Assembly: GCA_963772645.1 (NCBI GenBank)
Contig: CAVYYD010000005.1
Span: 124,001-188,000 of the forward strand
DNA from: DASSQJ01 sp963772645
Lineage (GTDB): Bacteria > Actinomycetota > Actinomycetes > Actinomycetales > Dermatophilaceae
DNA: 64,000 nucleotides
Direction: 5' to 3'
Part shown: positions 45,478 to 53,882 of the stretch, piece by piece
Layout: each line of letters begins with the position of its first letter
How positions within the stretch are numbered: position 1 is the first letter of the stretch
The notes under the pieces: generated by a model
What the model was told of the DNA's origin: nothing
Database searches by the model: none
Seen by the model: the letters and a program-made list of their open reading frames with translations, nothing else
Translations under genes and position numbers: made by a program

Positions 45478-46095
45478 TCAGGCGTGCCCGAGCTCGTTCT
45501 CGTCGTCCTCGTCGACGTCGGCCTGCCCGGCCTCGGCCACGGCCTCGTCGCGGGGCGGCGCCGGGGGCTCGGGCACCTCGACCTCGGCGGGAGCCTGCTC
45601 GAGCTGGCCGTCGGCGAGCTCGGCGAGCCGGTCGAGCTCGTCGTTGAGCGCGCCGAGCACCGCCTTGAGCTGGGTGTGCGCGACCCGGGCGTACGTGCGC
45701 ACGTACTGGAGCTGCTGGGCGTCGACCGCGCCCCCGGCGACGACCCCGGCAGCCGCGCCGCCGGGCGGCTGCCCCTCGGCGGACGACCCGGTTCCCCCCT
45801 CGGCAGCCTCCGCGCCGGCGCCGGCCGCGCTGGCCGCATCCCGCGCGGCCTCCTGGGCGCGCTGGAGGATCCGCCGGTACTGCTCACGGGCGGTCTCCTC
45901 GAGGTCGCGGGCGTAGGCCTGGGCCTCGGCCACCGCCTCGTCGGCGGCCCGCTGCGCCTTGGCGAGCAGCTCGACCGCCCGCAGGCTCACGGACTGGTAG
46001 GCCTTCTCGCGCGCCTCCCGGCGCTCCCGGTCCGCCGAGCTCTCGGAGGACTCGACGAACGGCTCGACGGCGCTGTCCTGCTGGATGTCGCTCAC
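45478..46095 (-). CDS. Coiled-coil protein of unknown function
   Basis: The 205-residue protein is rich in Ala, Glu and Arg. Residues ~25-90 form a predicted coiled coil (REKAYQSVSLRAVELLAKAQRAADEAVAEAQAYARDLEE), reminiscent of the C-terminal part of DivIVA/Wag31-type proteins but without their N-terminal domain. A second helix (QLQYVRTYARVAHTQLKAVLGALNDEL) follows an Ala/Gly-rich linker; the tail is acidic (DVDEDDENELGHA). It overlaps the globin-reductase gene by four bases (ATGA), so the two are co-translated. I cannot assign a function. Confidence 0.65.
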   Translation of the reverse strand: MSDIQQDSAVEPFVESSESSADRERREAREKAYQSVSLRAVELLAKAQRAADEAVAEAQAYARDLEETAREQYRRILQRAQEAARDAASAAGAGAEAAEGGTGSSAEGQPPGGAAAGVVAGGAVDAQQLQYVRTYARVAHTQLKAVLGALNDELDRLAELADGQLEQAPAEVEVPEPPAPPRDEAVAEAGQADVDEDDENELGHA

Positions 46096-47264
46096 GATGC
46101 TTCTCCTGTGGTGGGCAGAGGCTCATTCGGCGTGGTCGTGACGGGCACGTCCCCGTACTCCTCGAACTGGATCGACTCGGGCGGCTTCGGCAGCGACTCG
46201 AGCACCCTCGCGGTGTACTGGACCATGGCGGGCGAGCCACACACCATCGCGCGGTAGCGCCCGTCGAAGGCGGCGCCGACGGCCGCGTCCCCGACCAGGC
46301 CGGTGCGGCCCGGGTAGGCCGGGTCGTCGGAGACGACCGGGGTGTAGCTGAACCACTCCTGCTCGGCGAGGGCCCGCAGTCGGCTGTTCGCGTAGAGGTT
46401 CCACGCGAAGCGGACACCGTGCAGCAGGTGGACCCGGCGCATCGGCCAGCCGGCCCGGCGCTGCTCCTCGACGACGTCGAGCAGGGCGAGGAACGGGGCC
46501 AGGCCGGTGTTGCCGGCCACCATGACGAGGTCGGCGTCGTCCTCACGGTCCAGGGCCAGGCCGGTGCCGACCGGGGCACCGACGTGCAGGACGTCACCGG
46601 GACGGACCCGGCCGACGAAGCTGCCGCTGACCGCCCCGCCGGCGAGCACGGCGACGTGGATGTCGATCGTGTTGTCCTCGCGTGGGGCGTTGGCCGGGGT
46701 GAAGAACCGCCACGACCTCGGCACCTGCGGGATCTCCATCGCCATCGACTGGCCCGGCTCGTACGGCAGCGGCTGCTCGGTGCGCAGCCGGAAGGTCGCG
46801 ATCTCGCGGCTGACCCGCTGCTTGTCCACGACCTCGGCGTCCCACCAGGCCGGCTGCACCGACTCGGACTCCTCGGCCGCCGAGATCATCGTCGTCGCGA
46901 CGATGTTGTACGCGGCCGCCCAGTCGTCGGCGACCTCCTGGGTCCACTGGTCGTCGAGGAAGTAGCCGAGCGTCCACAGCAGCGATGAGCCGACCGCGTC
47001 GTAGTGCTCCGAGACGACCTGGAAGCGGCGGTGGTCGCGGCCCAGCTGCTCGACGAAGGGCACGACCTGCCCGAGGTCGTCGACGTTGCTGACGACCCGG
47101 CCGAGGGCGCTGACCAGCCGGTCGCGCTGGGCGTTCATCGTCAGCGGGAACATCGAGCGCAGCTCGGGGTGGGTGACGAAGAGGTGGGCGTAGAAGTAGG
47201 AGGCGACGTCGTCACCGTGCCGGGTGGCGGCGGCCCACGTGGACTTGAGGCGGGCGGTGTCCAC
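46092..47264 (-). CDS. Flavohaemoglobin-like globin/FAD-NAD(P) reductase
   Basis: The 390-residue protein has three domains. The globin (1-~135) shows Tyr in YFYAHLF (B10), Gln in NAQRDRLV (E7) and the haem-ligand His in GRDHRRFQVVSEHYDAVG (F8). The FAD domain (~145-245) carries RFFTPANAPRED, a variant of RxYSxAN. The NAD domain (~250-375) shows MVAGNTGLAPFLALLD and MVCGSPAMVQYT. Such proteins detoxify nitric oxide by dioxygenation. Here the FAD motif differs from classical Hmp, so activity may be modified. A truncated globin gene lies 9 bases upstream on the same strand, giving a tandem of two globins. Confidence 0.88.
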   Translation of the reverse strand: MDTARLKSTWAAATRHGDDVASYFYAHLFVTHPELRSMFPLTMNAQRDRLVSALGRVVSNVDDLGQVVPFVEQLGRDHRRFQVVSEHYDAVGSSLLWTLGYFLDDQWTQEVADDWAAAYNIVATTMISAAEESESVQPAWWDAEVVDKQRVSREIATFRLRTEQPLPYEPGQSMAMEIPQVPRSWRFFTPANAPREDNTIDIHVAVLAGGAVSGSFVGRVRPGDVLHVGAPVGTGLALDREDDADLVMVAGNTGLAPFLALLDVVEEQRRAGWPMRRVHLLHGVRFAWNLYANSRLRALAEQEWFSYTPVVSDDPAYPGRTGLVGDAAVGAAFDGRYRAMVCGSPAMVQYTARVLESLPKPPESIQFEEYGDVPVTTTPNEPLPTTGEAS

Positions 47265-47273
47265 GGCGCCCGG

Positions 47274-47633
47274 TCAGCCCTGGTGCACGACGTCGGGCCG
47301 GACGGCCCCGAGCACGCCGAGGACGTCGCCCTGGATGTCCTGCGGGACACCGACCTCGCCGAGGATCGCCATGAGGTGCTCGCCCACGCGCTCGTAGTCC
47401 GCCTCGGAGATCTCCAGCGGCTGGTGCGCCTCGTCCAGCGGCCGCCCGCGGTACTCGTCCGGGCCCCCCAGGACCTTGCTCAGCATGAGCACCATGTGGC
47501 GCTTCTGCTTGGGCAGGTCGATGGAGTCGAAGTAGTGGCCGACGAGCGGGTCGGCGGTCAGGCGGACGTAGAGCTCGTCGACCACCGCGGTGACCGCGGG
47601 CGCGCCGCCGATCCGGTCGTAGTGAGAAGCCAT
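47274..47633 (-). CDS. glbN: Group I truncated haemoglobin
   Basis: This 119-residue 2-on-2 globin has SHYDRIGGAPAVTAVVDELYVRL (group I start), DPLVGHYFDSIDLPKQKRHMVLML, LGGPDEYRGRPLDEAHQPLEI (proximal His in the AHxxL motif) and ADYERVGEHLMAIL. Group I members in actinobacteria act in NO dioxygenation. It is the first gene of the unit glbN - flavohaemoglobin-like - coiled-coil protein. The ATG at 47633 has a GGAGGAC-type ribosome-binding site just upstream. A TACGCT hexamer (minus strand, about 47691-47696) is a possible -10. Confidence 0.92.
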   Translation of the reverse strand: MASHYDRIGGAPAVTAVVDELYVRLTADPLVGHYFDSIDLPKQKRHMVLMLSKVLGGPDEYRGRPLDEAHQPLEISEADYERVGEHLMAILGEVGVPQDIQGDVLGVLGAVRPDVVHQG

Positions 47634-48036
47634 TGGGGTCCTCCGTCTCAGGGGTGACACAGGTACGCCGCGTGGACGGGCGTGCTGAAGCGTAGCGAAT
47701 CTTGCTGGCGGTGAGAATGGGCAATCTGGGGCGGGTGTGACTCCGCAGCTCCGCCGCACCCCTGCCGGGCGATGCCGTGGACAGCATCCCGGACGGGTCG
47801 CCGGTCCGCATCCCGAACCGGCTGGAGCGGCTCCTCGGCCGCCCCATGGACCTCAGCCGTCACGGCCGTTACCGTTGCCCCGTGGCTCGGGACGAGGTGG
47901 ACGACGCGCCGGCCCGGCTCGCCCACCGGCTCGTCCACCGGCCCGTCCCCCTGGTCCGACCGGGCTCCCGGGGCCGGCCGGTCCACCGCTCCGCCCGGGG
48001 CCGGCTCGACCCGACGAGCGCCTGAGGACGCCGGCG
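47634..48036. other. Gap between globin and DUF418 genes, no firm gene
   Basis: This ~400-base stretch has no convincing conserved coding sequence. The left part holds the minus-strand promoter region of glbN. On the plus strand, TACCGT (47870-47875) is followed six bases later by GTG 47882, opening a 47-codon frame to TGA 48025 (MARDEVDDAPARL...). It could be a leaderless small gene or the leader of the DUF418 gene. Its Arg/Pro-rich composition gives little support for a real product. Confidence 0.4.
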
Positions 48037-49215
48037 ATGGCGCTGCGCACGTTCCCCGCGGGCCGGCACCGCGGCCCCGTCGCCGCCGGCCCCCTGCTCC
48101 CCCGGGTGCCCGGCGGCAGCCACCGCCGCGGGAGCACCCCGCCATCCCCCGGCCCGGCCGGGGCCGCCGGCGCAGACGATGCCGCCGCGCGCCTTCCCGG
48201 GCTCGACCTTGCCCGCGGGCTCGCCGTCGTGCTCCTCGCCGTCGCCCTGCTCGCCCCCGCGCCGGGGCTGCGCGGCCTGGCGGACGCCCTGGCCGCGCCG
48301 CTGCTCGCCGTCGTCATCGGGGTCTCGACGGGGGTGCGCCTCCGGCTCCGTCGGCCCCCGGTCGTCACGGTCCTCCTCGACGGCATCCTGCGTGGGCTCG
48401 GCCTCGTCGCCCTCGGCGTCGGGCTCCAGCTGCTCGGCGACCAGGTCGACGTCATCCTGCCCGCGCTCGGGCTGCTCCTGGTCGTCCTCGCCCCGCTGGC
48501 CCTGGCCCTGCACCGCGCGCCCCTCCTCACCCTGGGGCTCGCCCTGGCCCTTGCTGTCCTCGGGCCGCTGGTCACCGAGCGGGTCGACGACGCCCGCGCC
48601 GCCGGCGCCCAGGCCGTCGGTGCCGCACAGGTCGCGCTGCTCGACTGGACGGTTGCCGCAGACCACTACCGGCTCGTCTCGCTGCTGCCGATGGCGCTCG
48701 GCGGGCTGGCCCTCGCCGTCGCGGTCCCCCGGGCCGGCGAGCGGCCGGTCGGCTACGGCGTGGCTGCCGTCCTGCTCGGCAGCGGGCTGGCGGTCCGGGT
48801 CCTCGGCCAGGCCTCGGATGCCGGGGTCGCTCCCTCCTCGGGCTCGACGGCGGAGGTCACCTCGGCGTCCCTGCTCGCCGGCGGGGTCGTGGTCCTCGCG
48901 CTCCTCGTCGCGGGGCCCGCCGCCGCTGCCGCATCCGGCATCACGCCCCTGCTGGCCACCGGGCGGCTCGCGCTGACCGGCTACGCGCTCATGGTGCTGC
49001 TGCTCGCCGCCGTCCCCCGCACGCCCGGCGGCGCTCCGGAGCCCGGCTGGCTACCGCTGGCCGGGGTGCTCGTCGCGGTCGTCGCGGCGTGCTGGGCGAT
49101 CGAGCGGCGCTGGGGGACGGGCCCGCTGGAATGGCTGGCCCACCGGGCCCGGCTGCCGGCCCGCCGGGGCGCCGGCAGCAGGGGCGTCAGTGCGCGAAGT
49201 GGCGGGTCCCGGTGA
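48037..49215 (+). CDS. DUF418/YeiB-like multi-pass membrane protein
   Basis: The 392-residue protein has about ten hydrophobic helices. The start of the membrane part, RLPGLDLARGLAVVLLAVALL, matches the RxxGLDxxRG block of YeiB/DUF418 and heparan-alpha-glucosaminide N-acetyltransferase-like proteins. The end has GRLALTGYALMVLLLAA and GPLEWLAHRAR, corresponding to the GRMALTNY and GPLEWLWR blocks. The role is not established; an acyl-transfer or transport function at the membrane is suspected for the family. ATG 48037 is taken as start, but an upstream start in the same open frame is possible. The last 29 bases overlap the convergent purH gene. Confidence 0.72.
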   Translation: MALRTFPAGRHRGPVAAGPLLPRVPGGSHRRGSTPPSPGPAGAAGADDAAARLPGLDLARGLAVVLLAVALLAPAPGLRGLADALAAPLLAVVIGVSTGVRLRLRRPPVVTVLLDGILRGLGLVALGVGLQLLGDQVDVILPALGLLLVVLAPLALALHRAPLLTLGLALALAVLGPLVTERVDDARAAGAQAVGAAQVALLDWTVAADHYRLVSLLPMALGGLALAVAVPRAGERPVGYGVAAVLLGSGLAVRVLGQASDAGVAPSSGSTAEVTSASLLAGGVVVLALLVAGPAAAAASGITPLLATGRLALTGYALMVLLLAAVPRTPGGAPEPGWLPLAGVLVAVVAACWAIERRWGTGPLEWLAHRARLPARRGAGSRGVSARSGGSR

Positions 49216-50815
49216 AGTACATCGTCACGCCGGCCACCCGGGCCGCCTCGACGACCTCGGCGTCACGCATCGAGCCGCCGGGGGCGACGACCGCCCGGAC
49301 GCCGGCGTCGAGCAGCACCTGGAGGCCGTCGGCGAACGGGAAGAAGGCGTCCGAGGCGGCGACCGCGCCGCGGGCCCGCTCCTCGCCGGCGCGGGTCACG
49401 GCGAGGTCGCAGGAGTCGACCCGGTTGACCTGACCCATCCCGATACCGACCGACGCGCCGTCGCGGGCGAGGAGGATGGCGTTGGACTTCACCGCGCGCA
49501 CCGAGCGCCAGGCGAACTGCAGGTCGGCGAGGGTGGCCTCGTCGGCCGGGTCGCCGGAGACCAGGCGCCAGTGGCCGGCGTCGTCACCGCCGGTGACCTC
49601 GCCGCCCTCGCCGCGGACCACGGCATCGACGCCGTCGCGCTCCTGGACGAGCAGCCCACCGCTGATCGGGCGGGTCTCGACGCCGCCGCGGCCCGGTGCC
49701 GCGCACTCGAGGAGGCGGACGTTCTTCTTGCGGGTGAGGATCTCGAGCGCCTCGGGCTCGAACCCGGGGGCGACGACGACCTCGGTGAAGATGTCGGCGA
49801 CGGTCTCGGCCATCGCGGCGGTCACCGGCCGGTTCGCGGCGATGATCCCGCCGAACGCGGAGACCGGGTCGCAGGCGTGTGCCTTGCGGTGGGCCTCGGC
49901 GATGTCGGCCCCGACCGCGATGCCGCAGGGGTTGGCGTGCTTGACGACGGCGACGGTCGGCTGGTCGCCGTGGTCGTGGGCGGCCCGCACGGCGGCGTCG
50001 GCATCGACGTAGTTGTTGTACGACATCTCCTTGCCGTGCAGCTGGACCGCCTGCGCCAGGCCCGGGGTCGGCTGGAACCCGTTGGCGTACAGGGCGGCCC
50101 GCTGATGCGGGTTCTCGCCGTAGCGGAGCACGGCAGCCTTGTCCCAGGTGGCGCCGAGCCAGGCCGGGAAGCCGGTGCCGGCGGAGGTGTCGACGTAGGC
50201 GTTGCCCATCCACGAGGCGACGTGCACGTCGTAGGTCGCGGTGTGGACGAAGGCCTGAGCGGCAAGCGCCTTGCGCTGCTCGAGGGTGAAGCCGCCGGAG
50301 CGCACCGCCTCGAGGACCGAGCCGTAGGTGCCCGGGTCGGTGACGACCGCGACGCTCGGGTGGTTCTTCGCCGCGGCCCGCACCATCGACGGCCCGCCGA
50401 TGTCGATCTGCTCGACGCACTCGTCGGGGGTGGCGCCGGAGGCCACCGTCGCGGCGAACGGGTAGAGGTTGACGACGACGAGCTCGAAGGCCTCGACGCC
50501 GAGCTCCTCGAGCTGGGCGAGGTGCTCGGGCTTGCGGGTGTCGGCGAGGATGCCGGCGTGCACCCGCGGGTGCAGGGTCTTGACCCGTCCCTCGAGGCAC
50601 TCGGGGAAGCCGGTGAGGTCCTCGACGCGGGTCACCGGCAGGCCGAGGGAGTCGATGAGCGAGGCCGAGCCGCCGGTCGAGACGAGCTCGACCCCGGCGT
50701 CGTGCAGGCCCCGGACGAGGTCGGCCAGGCCGGTCTTGTCGTAGACCGAGACGAGCGCGCGGCGCACGGCGCGGACGTCCTCGGAGGGGCCGGGGGTGGA
50801 GACGGCAGCGGACAT
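49187..50815 (-). CDS. purH: Bifunctional AICAR transformylase / IMP cyclohydrolase
   Basis: It performs the last two steps of IMP synthesis. The 542-residue protein has the MGS-like cyclohydrolase domain at residues ~18-150 (VRRALVSVYDKTGLADLVRGL, LVSTGGSASLIDSLG, GRVKTLHPRVHAGILA, VVNLYPFAATV) and the AICAR transformylase domain after ~220 (LRYGENPHQRAALY, KHANPCGIAVG with the catalytic Lys-His, DPVSAFGGIIAANRPV, and FFPFADGL). The ATG at 50815 has GAGGAG seven bases upstream. It lies downstream of purN in the same minus-strand run. Confidence 0.97.
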   Translation of the reverse strand: MSAAVSTPGPSEDVRAVRRALVSVYDKTGLADLVRGLHDAGVELVSTGGSASLIDSLGLPVTRVEDLTGFPECLEGRVKTLHPRVHAGILADTRKPEHLAQLEELGVEAFELVVVNLYPFAATVASGATPDECVEQIDIGGPSMVRAAAKNHPSVAVVTDPGTYGSVLEAVRSGGFTLEQRKALAAQAFVHTATYDVHVASWMGNAYVDTSAGTGFPAWLGATWDKAAVLRYGENPHQRAALYANGFQPTPGLAQAVQLHGKEMSYNNYVDADAAVRAAHDHGDQPTVAVVKHANPCGIAVGADIAEAHRKAHACDPVSAFGGIIAANRPVTAAMAETVADIFTEVVVAPGFEPEALEILTRKKNVRLLECAAPGRGGVETRPISGGLLVQERDGVDAVVRGEGGEVTGGDDAGHWRLVSGDPADEATLADLQFAWRSVRAVKSNAILLARDGASVGIGMGQVNRVDSCDLAVTRAGEERARGAVAASDAFFPFADGLQVLLDAGVRAVVAPGGSMRDAEVVEAARVAGVTMYFTGTRHFAH

Positions 50816-50980
50816 GTGGTGCTCCTCGGGGTCGGTCGTCGGCCCGGGGCACCCAGGCGGGCGATGCCTCCGCGTGCTCGACTCCCCGGTGGTGACCCAC
50901 CCGCGCCAGTCGTCGCCGCCGAGTCTAGCGAGGAGCCCGCAGCGCCCGGAAATCGCCGCCTCCCCCACGGGGTCGGGTGC

Positions 50981-51607
50981 TCAGGTGGTCGCCGGGGGAG
51001 CCCCCTGAGCACCCGACGCGGGATGGGGGGGGATGCGGGCGCGGTCGGCCGCGAGGGCGGCCAGCACCTCGACGAGCATCGCCCGCTCCTCGGCCTTGAT
51101 CCGCTCGTGCAGGGCCTCCACGGTGTCACCGGCCTCGACCCGGACGGCGCGCTGGTCGACGATCGGGCCGGTGTCCACGCCCGCGTCGACCCAGTGGCAG
51201 GTGCAGCCGGTGACCGCCACGCCGTGCTCGAGCGCGTCCCGCACGGCGTGCGCCCCGGGGAAGCTCGGCAGCAGCGCCGGGTGGGTGTTGAGCACGGCCG
51301 GGCCGGCGAGCACGGCCGGCCCGAGGATCTTCATGAAGCCGGCGGACAGGACGAGGTGGGGCCGGTACCCGGCGACCTGCCGGGCCAGGTCGAGGTCCCA
51401 GTCGGCTCGGGTGTCGTAGTCGGGGACGCGGCAGACGAAGATCGGGATGCCGGCCTGCTCGGCCCGCGCCGCGCCGAGCGTGCCGTCGCGGTCGGCACCG
51501 ACCGCGAGCACCTCGAACGGGGCACCCCGGGCCGAGGCGTCGAGCACCGCCTGGAGGGTGGTGCCCGACCCCGAGACGAGGACGACGAGGCGGAGCCGCC
51601 CGCTCAC
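50981..51607 (-). CDS. purN: Phosphoribosylglycinamide formyltransferase
   Basis: It transfers a formyl group from 10-formyl-THF to GAR in purine synthesis. The 208-residue protein has LVVLVSGSGTTLQAVLDA, AGFMKILGPAVL, NTHPALLPSFPGAHAVRDAL (catalytic His-Asn region), and HWVDAGVDTGPIVDQRAV with the catalytic Asp. GTG 51607 overlaps the stop of the PerM gene. About 165 bases separate it from purH. Confidence 0.96.
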   Translation of the reverse strand: MSGRLRLVVLVSGSGTTLQAVLDASARGAPFEVLAVGADRDGTLGAARAEQAGIPIFVCRVPDYDTRADWDLDLARQVAGYRPHLVLSAGFMKILGPAVLAGPAVLNTHPALLPSFPGAHAVRDALEHGVAVTGCTCHWVDAGVDTGPIVDQRAVRVEAGDTVEALHERIKAEERAMLVEVLAALAADRARIPPHPASGAQGAPPATT

Positions 51608-52836
51608 CGGCGCAGCCGCCACGCGTCGCGCAGGACGGCGAGGACCGCCCCGAGCAGGAGCCAGCCGAAGAGCGCCAGGGTCAGGGCGAGCGCCGGGGCG
51701 CCGACCGAGGAGAGGCGGAACTGGCCGACCGAGCCGCCGCCCACCGCGTCGAGCAGCCCGGCACCGACGGCGGTGACCGCGCAGGCGGCGGTCGCCACGG
51801 CGAGCTTGGTGCGCAGCCGGGAGAGCCGGGCGACCGACCGCACGGCCCGGGCGCCGACGAACGCGCCGACGGCGACGAGGACCAGCACGGCGAGCACCGG
51901 CACGACGAGCGGGAAGCCGCCCGGCTCGGGCAGCGCTGCGAGGACCGGGACCATCGGCAGCAGCCCGCCCCCGGCCCCCGACCAGGTGACCGTGGCACCC
52001 TCGACCGCCTGGAAACCGGGCCCGGCGAGGAAGGAGAGGACCCAGAGGGCGAGGTTGGGCAGCATCCCGACCTGGGCGCCGACGGCGAGCACCGACCCGG
52101 TGGACCCGGCGTCGAGCCCCGCCTGCACGGCCCGAACACCGTCCCAGGAGAGCCCGACCGCGACGAGGACCACCGCGGAGCCGACGGCCAGCAGCAGCCC
52201 GAGCCCGGAGAGCCCCGGGCGCAGCCCGCGGCGCACGGTGTCGGGCAGCCGGAACAGCCCGGAGCGGGGGCCGAGCACGTCGGGGTCGTCGGCCAGCACC
52301 GGGGCGAGGGCGAGGCCGGCCGCGAGCAGCGGCAGCACCACCGCCGGGAGCGCCACGGTGGGCCACAGCGGGCGGAACGGCCCGGTCCCGGCGATCGAGG
52401 CGGTGAGCACGACGACGGAGGCGTAGCCGGCCCACCACGCGCCGACGGTGGCGGCCAGCCGCCGCGGCAGCAGGCCCCACCACGCGGGTCCCTCGAGCGA
52501 GACCCGCACCATCGCCTCCCGGGCGCCGAGCCGGGCGAGGAGGAGGAGCAGGCCGAGGCCGAGCAGCGGGGTCAGCGCGATCGTGGCCGCGCCGTCGCCG
52601 ACGTGCCCGCCGGCGGCGAGCAGCCACAGGCCGGCGCCGACCGCGAGCGCGTCGCCGGGGCGGCCCGACACCGGGCCGGCCTCGGACCAGGCGAGCAGGG
52701 TGGGCCCGACGACGAGCGCGACCGAGACCAGGCCGGTGAGCGCCCCGACGGCCGCGCCGCGCCGCCAGCCCGGCCCGTCGTCGTCGGGCAGGTCGGTGCC
52801 CGGTACGGCGGCGCGGAGGCGGTCGATGACGGTCAT
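51604..52836 (-). CDS. DUF6350 / PerM-like membrane protein
   Basis: The 410-residue protein has about nine to ten membrane helices: GLVSVALVVGPTLLAW, AATIALTPLLGLGLLLLLARLG, and others through LTLALFGWLLLGAVLAVL. Length and position between sucD and purN match the actinobacterial family called DUF6350 or cell division protein PerM. In mycobacteria a protein of this name is needed for division under magnesium limitation. The WSGAGGGLLPMVPVLAALPEPG segment is a conserved family block. The ATG at 52836 is used. It is followed by purN with a 4-base overlap. Confidence 0.82.
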   Translation of the reverse strand: MTVIDRLRAAVPGTDLPDDDGPGWRRGAAVGALTGLVSVALVVGPTLLAWSEAGPVSGRPGDALAVGAGLWLLAAGGHVGDGAATIALTPLLGLGLLLLLARLGAREAMVRVSLEGPAWWGLLPRRLAATVGAWWAGYASVVVLTASIAGTGPFRPLWPTVALPAVVLPLLAAGLALAPVLADDPDVLGPRSGLFRLPDTVRRGLRPGLSGLGLLLAVGSAVVLVAVGLSWDGVRAVQAGLDAGSTGSVLAVGAQVGMLPNLALWVLSFLAGPGFQAVEGATVTWSGAGGGLLPMVPVLAALPEPGGFPLVVPVLAVLVLVAVGAFVGARAVRSVARLSRLRTKLAVATAACAVTAVGAGLLDAVGGGSVGQFRLSSVGAPALALTLALFGWLLLGAVLAVLRDAWRLRR

Positions 52837-52950
52837 CGAGGCCAAGTCTGGCCGACCGGCCGTGCTCCGCCCGGCAGCGACACCGCCCGAGTCGGGTTTC
52901 CCGGGCCGCCCGGACAGCACCCGGCGTCACCCGGGCAGCACCCGGGAGGG

Positions 52951-53844
52951 TCAGCCGGCGAGGGACTCCATGATGGAGCGCATCAGCTGGGCGGTCTCCG
53001 AGGGCGTCTTGCCGACCTTGACCCCGGCGGCCTCGAGGGCCTCCTTCTTCGCCTGCGCGGTGCCCGAGGAGCCGGAGACGATGGCGCCGGCGTGGCCCAT
53101 CGTCTTGCCCTCCGGTGCGGTGAACCCGGCGACGTAGCCGACGACCGGCTTCGTCACGTGCTCCTTGACGTAGGCCGCGGCCCGCTCCTCGGCGTCGCCG
53201 CCGATCTCGCCGATCATGACGATCGCGTCGGTGTCGGGGTCCTCCTCGAACGCGGCGAGGCAGTCGATGTGGGTCGTCCCGATGACCGGGTCGCCGCCGA
53301 TGCCGACCGCCGAGGAGAAGCCGAAGTCCCTCAGCTCGTACATCATCTGGTAGGTCAGGGTGCCCGACTTCGAGACCAGGCCGACGCGCCCGCCGCCGGA
53401 GATGTCCGCCGGGATGATCCCGGCGTTGGACTGCCCGGGGCTGATCAGGCCGGGGCAGTTCGGGCCGATGATCCGGGTCGTGCCGGTCTCCTTGGCGTGG
53501 TTGTAGAACTCCGCGGTGTCCTTGACCGCGACGCCCTCGGTGATCACCACGCACAGCGGGATGGCGGCGTCGATCGCCTCCGTCACGGCGGCCTTGGTGA
53601 ACGCGGCCGGGACGAAGACGACGCTGACGTCGGCGCCGGTCGCCTCCATCGCCTCGGCGACGGTGCCGAAGACGGGGACGGTGGTGCCGCCCTCGAACTC
53701 GACGTCGGTGCCGGCCTTGCGCGGGTTGACGCCCCCGACGATCGCGGTGCCGGAGCGCAGCATCCGCTGCGTGTGCTTCATGCCCTCCGAGCCGGTCATG
53801 CCCTGGACGATGACCTTGGAGTCTGCGGTGAGGAAGATGGCCAT
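52951..53844 (-). CDS. sucD: Succinyl-CoA synthetase alpha subunit
   Basis: It is the subunit phosphorylated on histidine during succinyl-CoA/succinate interconversion. The 297-residue protein has the CoA-binding N-terminal domain (VIVQGMTGSEGMKHTQRML, GGVNPRKAGTDVEFEG), VITEGVAVKDTAEFYNHA, RIIGPNCPGLISPGQSNAG, and KTMGHAGAIVSGSSGTAQAKKEAL with the phospho-His in GHAGAI. It starts 38 bases after the sucC stop on the same strand. Confidence 0.97.
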   Translation of the reverse strand: MAIFLTADSKVIVQGMTGSEGMKHTQRMLRSGTAIVGGVNPRKAGTDVEFEGGTTVPVFGTVAEAMEATGADVSVVFVPAAFTKAAVTEAIDAAIPLCVVITEGVAVKDTAEFYNHAKETGTTRIIGPNCPGLISPGQSNAGIIPADISGGGRVGLVSKSGTLTYQMMYELRDFGFSSAVGIGGDPVIGTTHIDCLAAFEEDPDTDAIVMIGEIGGDAEERAAAYVKEHVTKPVVGYVAGFTAPEGKTMGHAGAIVSGSSGTAQAKKEALEAAGVKVGKTPSETAQLMRSIMESLAG

Positions 53845-53882
53845 GGGTTTCTCGTCGTCTCTCTTCTGCTCGCTCGGTGGGA

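Noticed and set aside
47777..48025. 82-codon plus-strand frame from ATG 47777
   Set aside because: The promoter-like TACCGT lies inside it, its translation is Arg/Pro-rich, and nothing in it resembles a known family.
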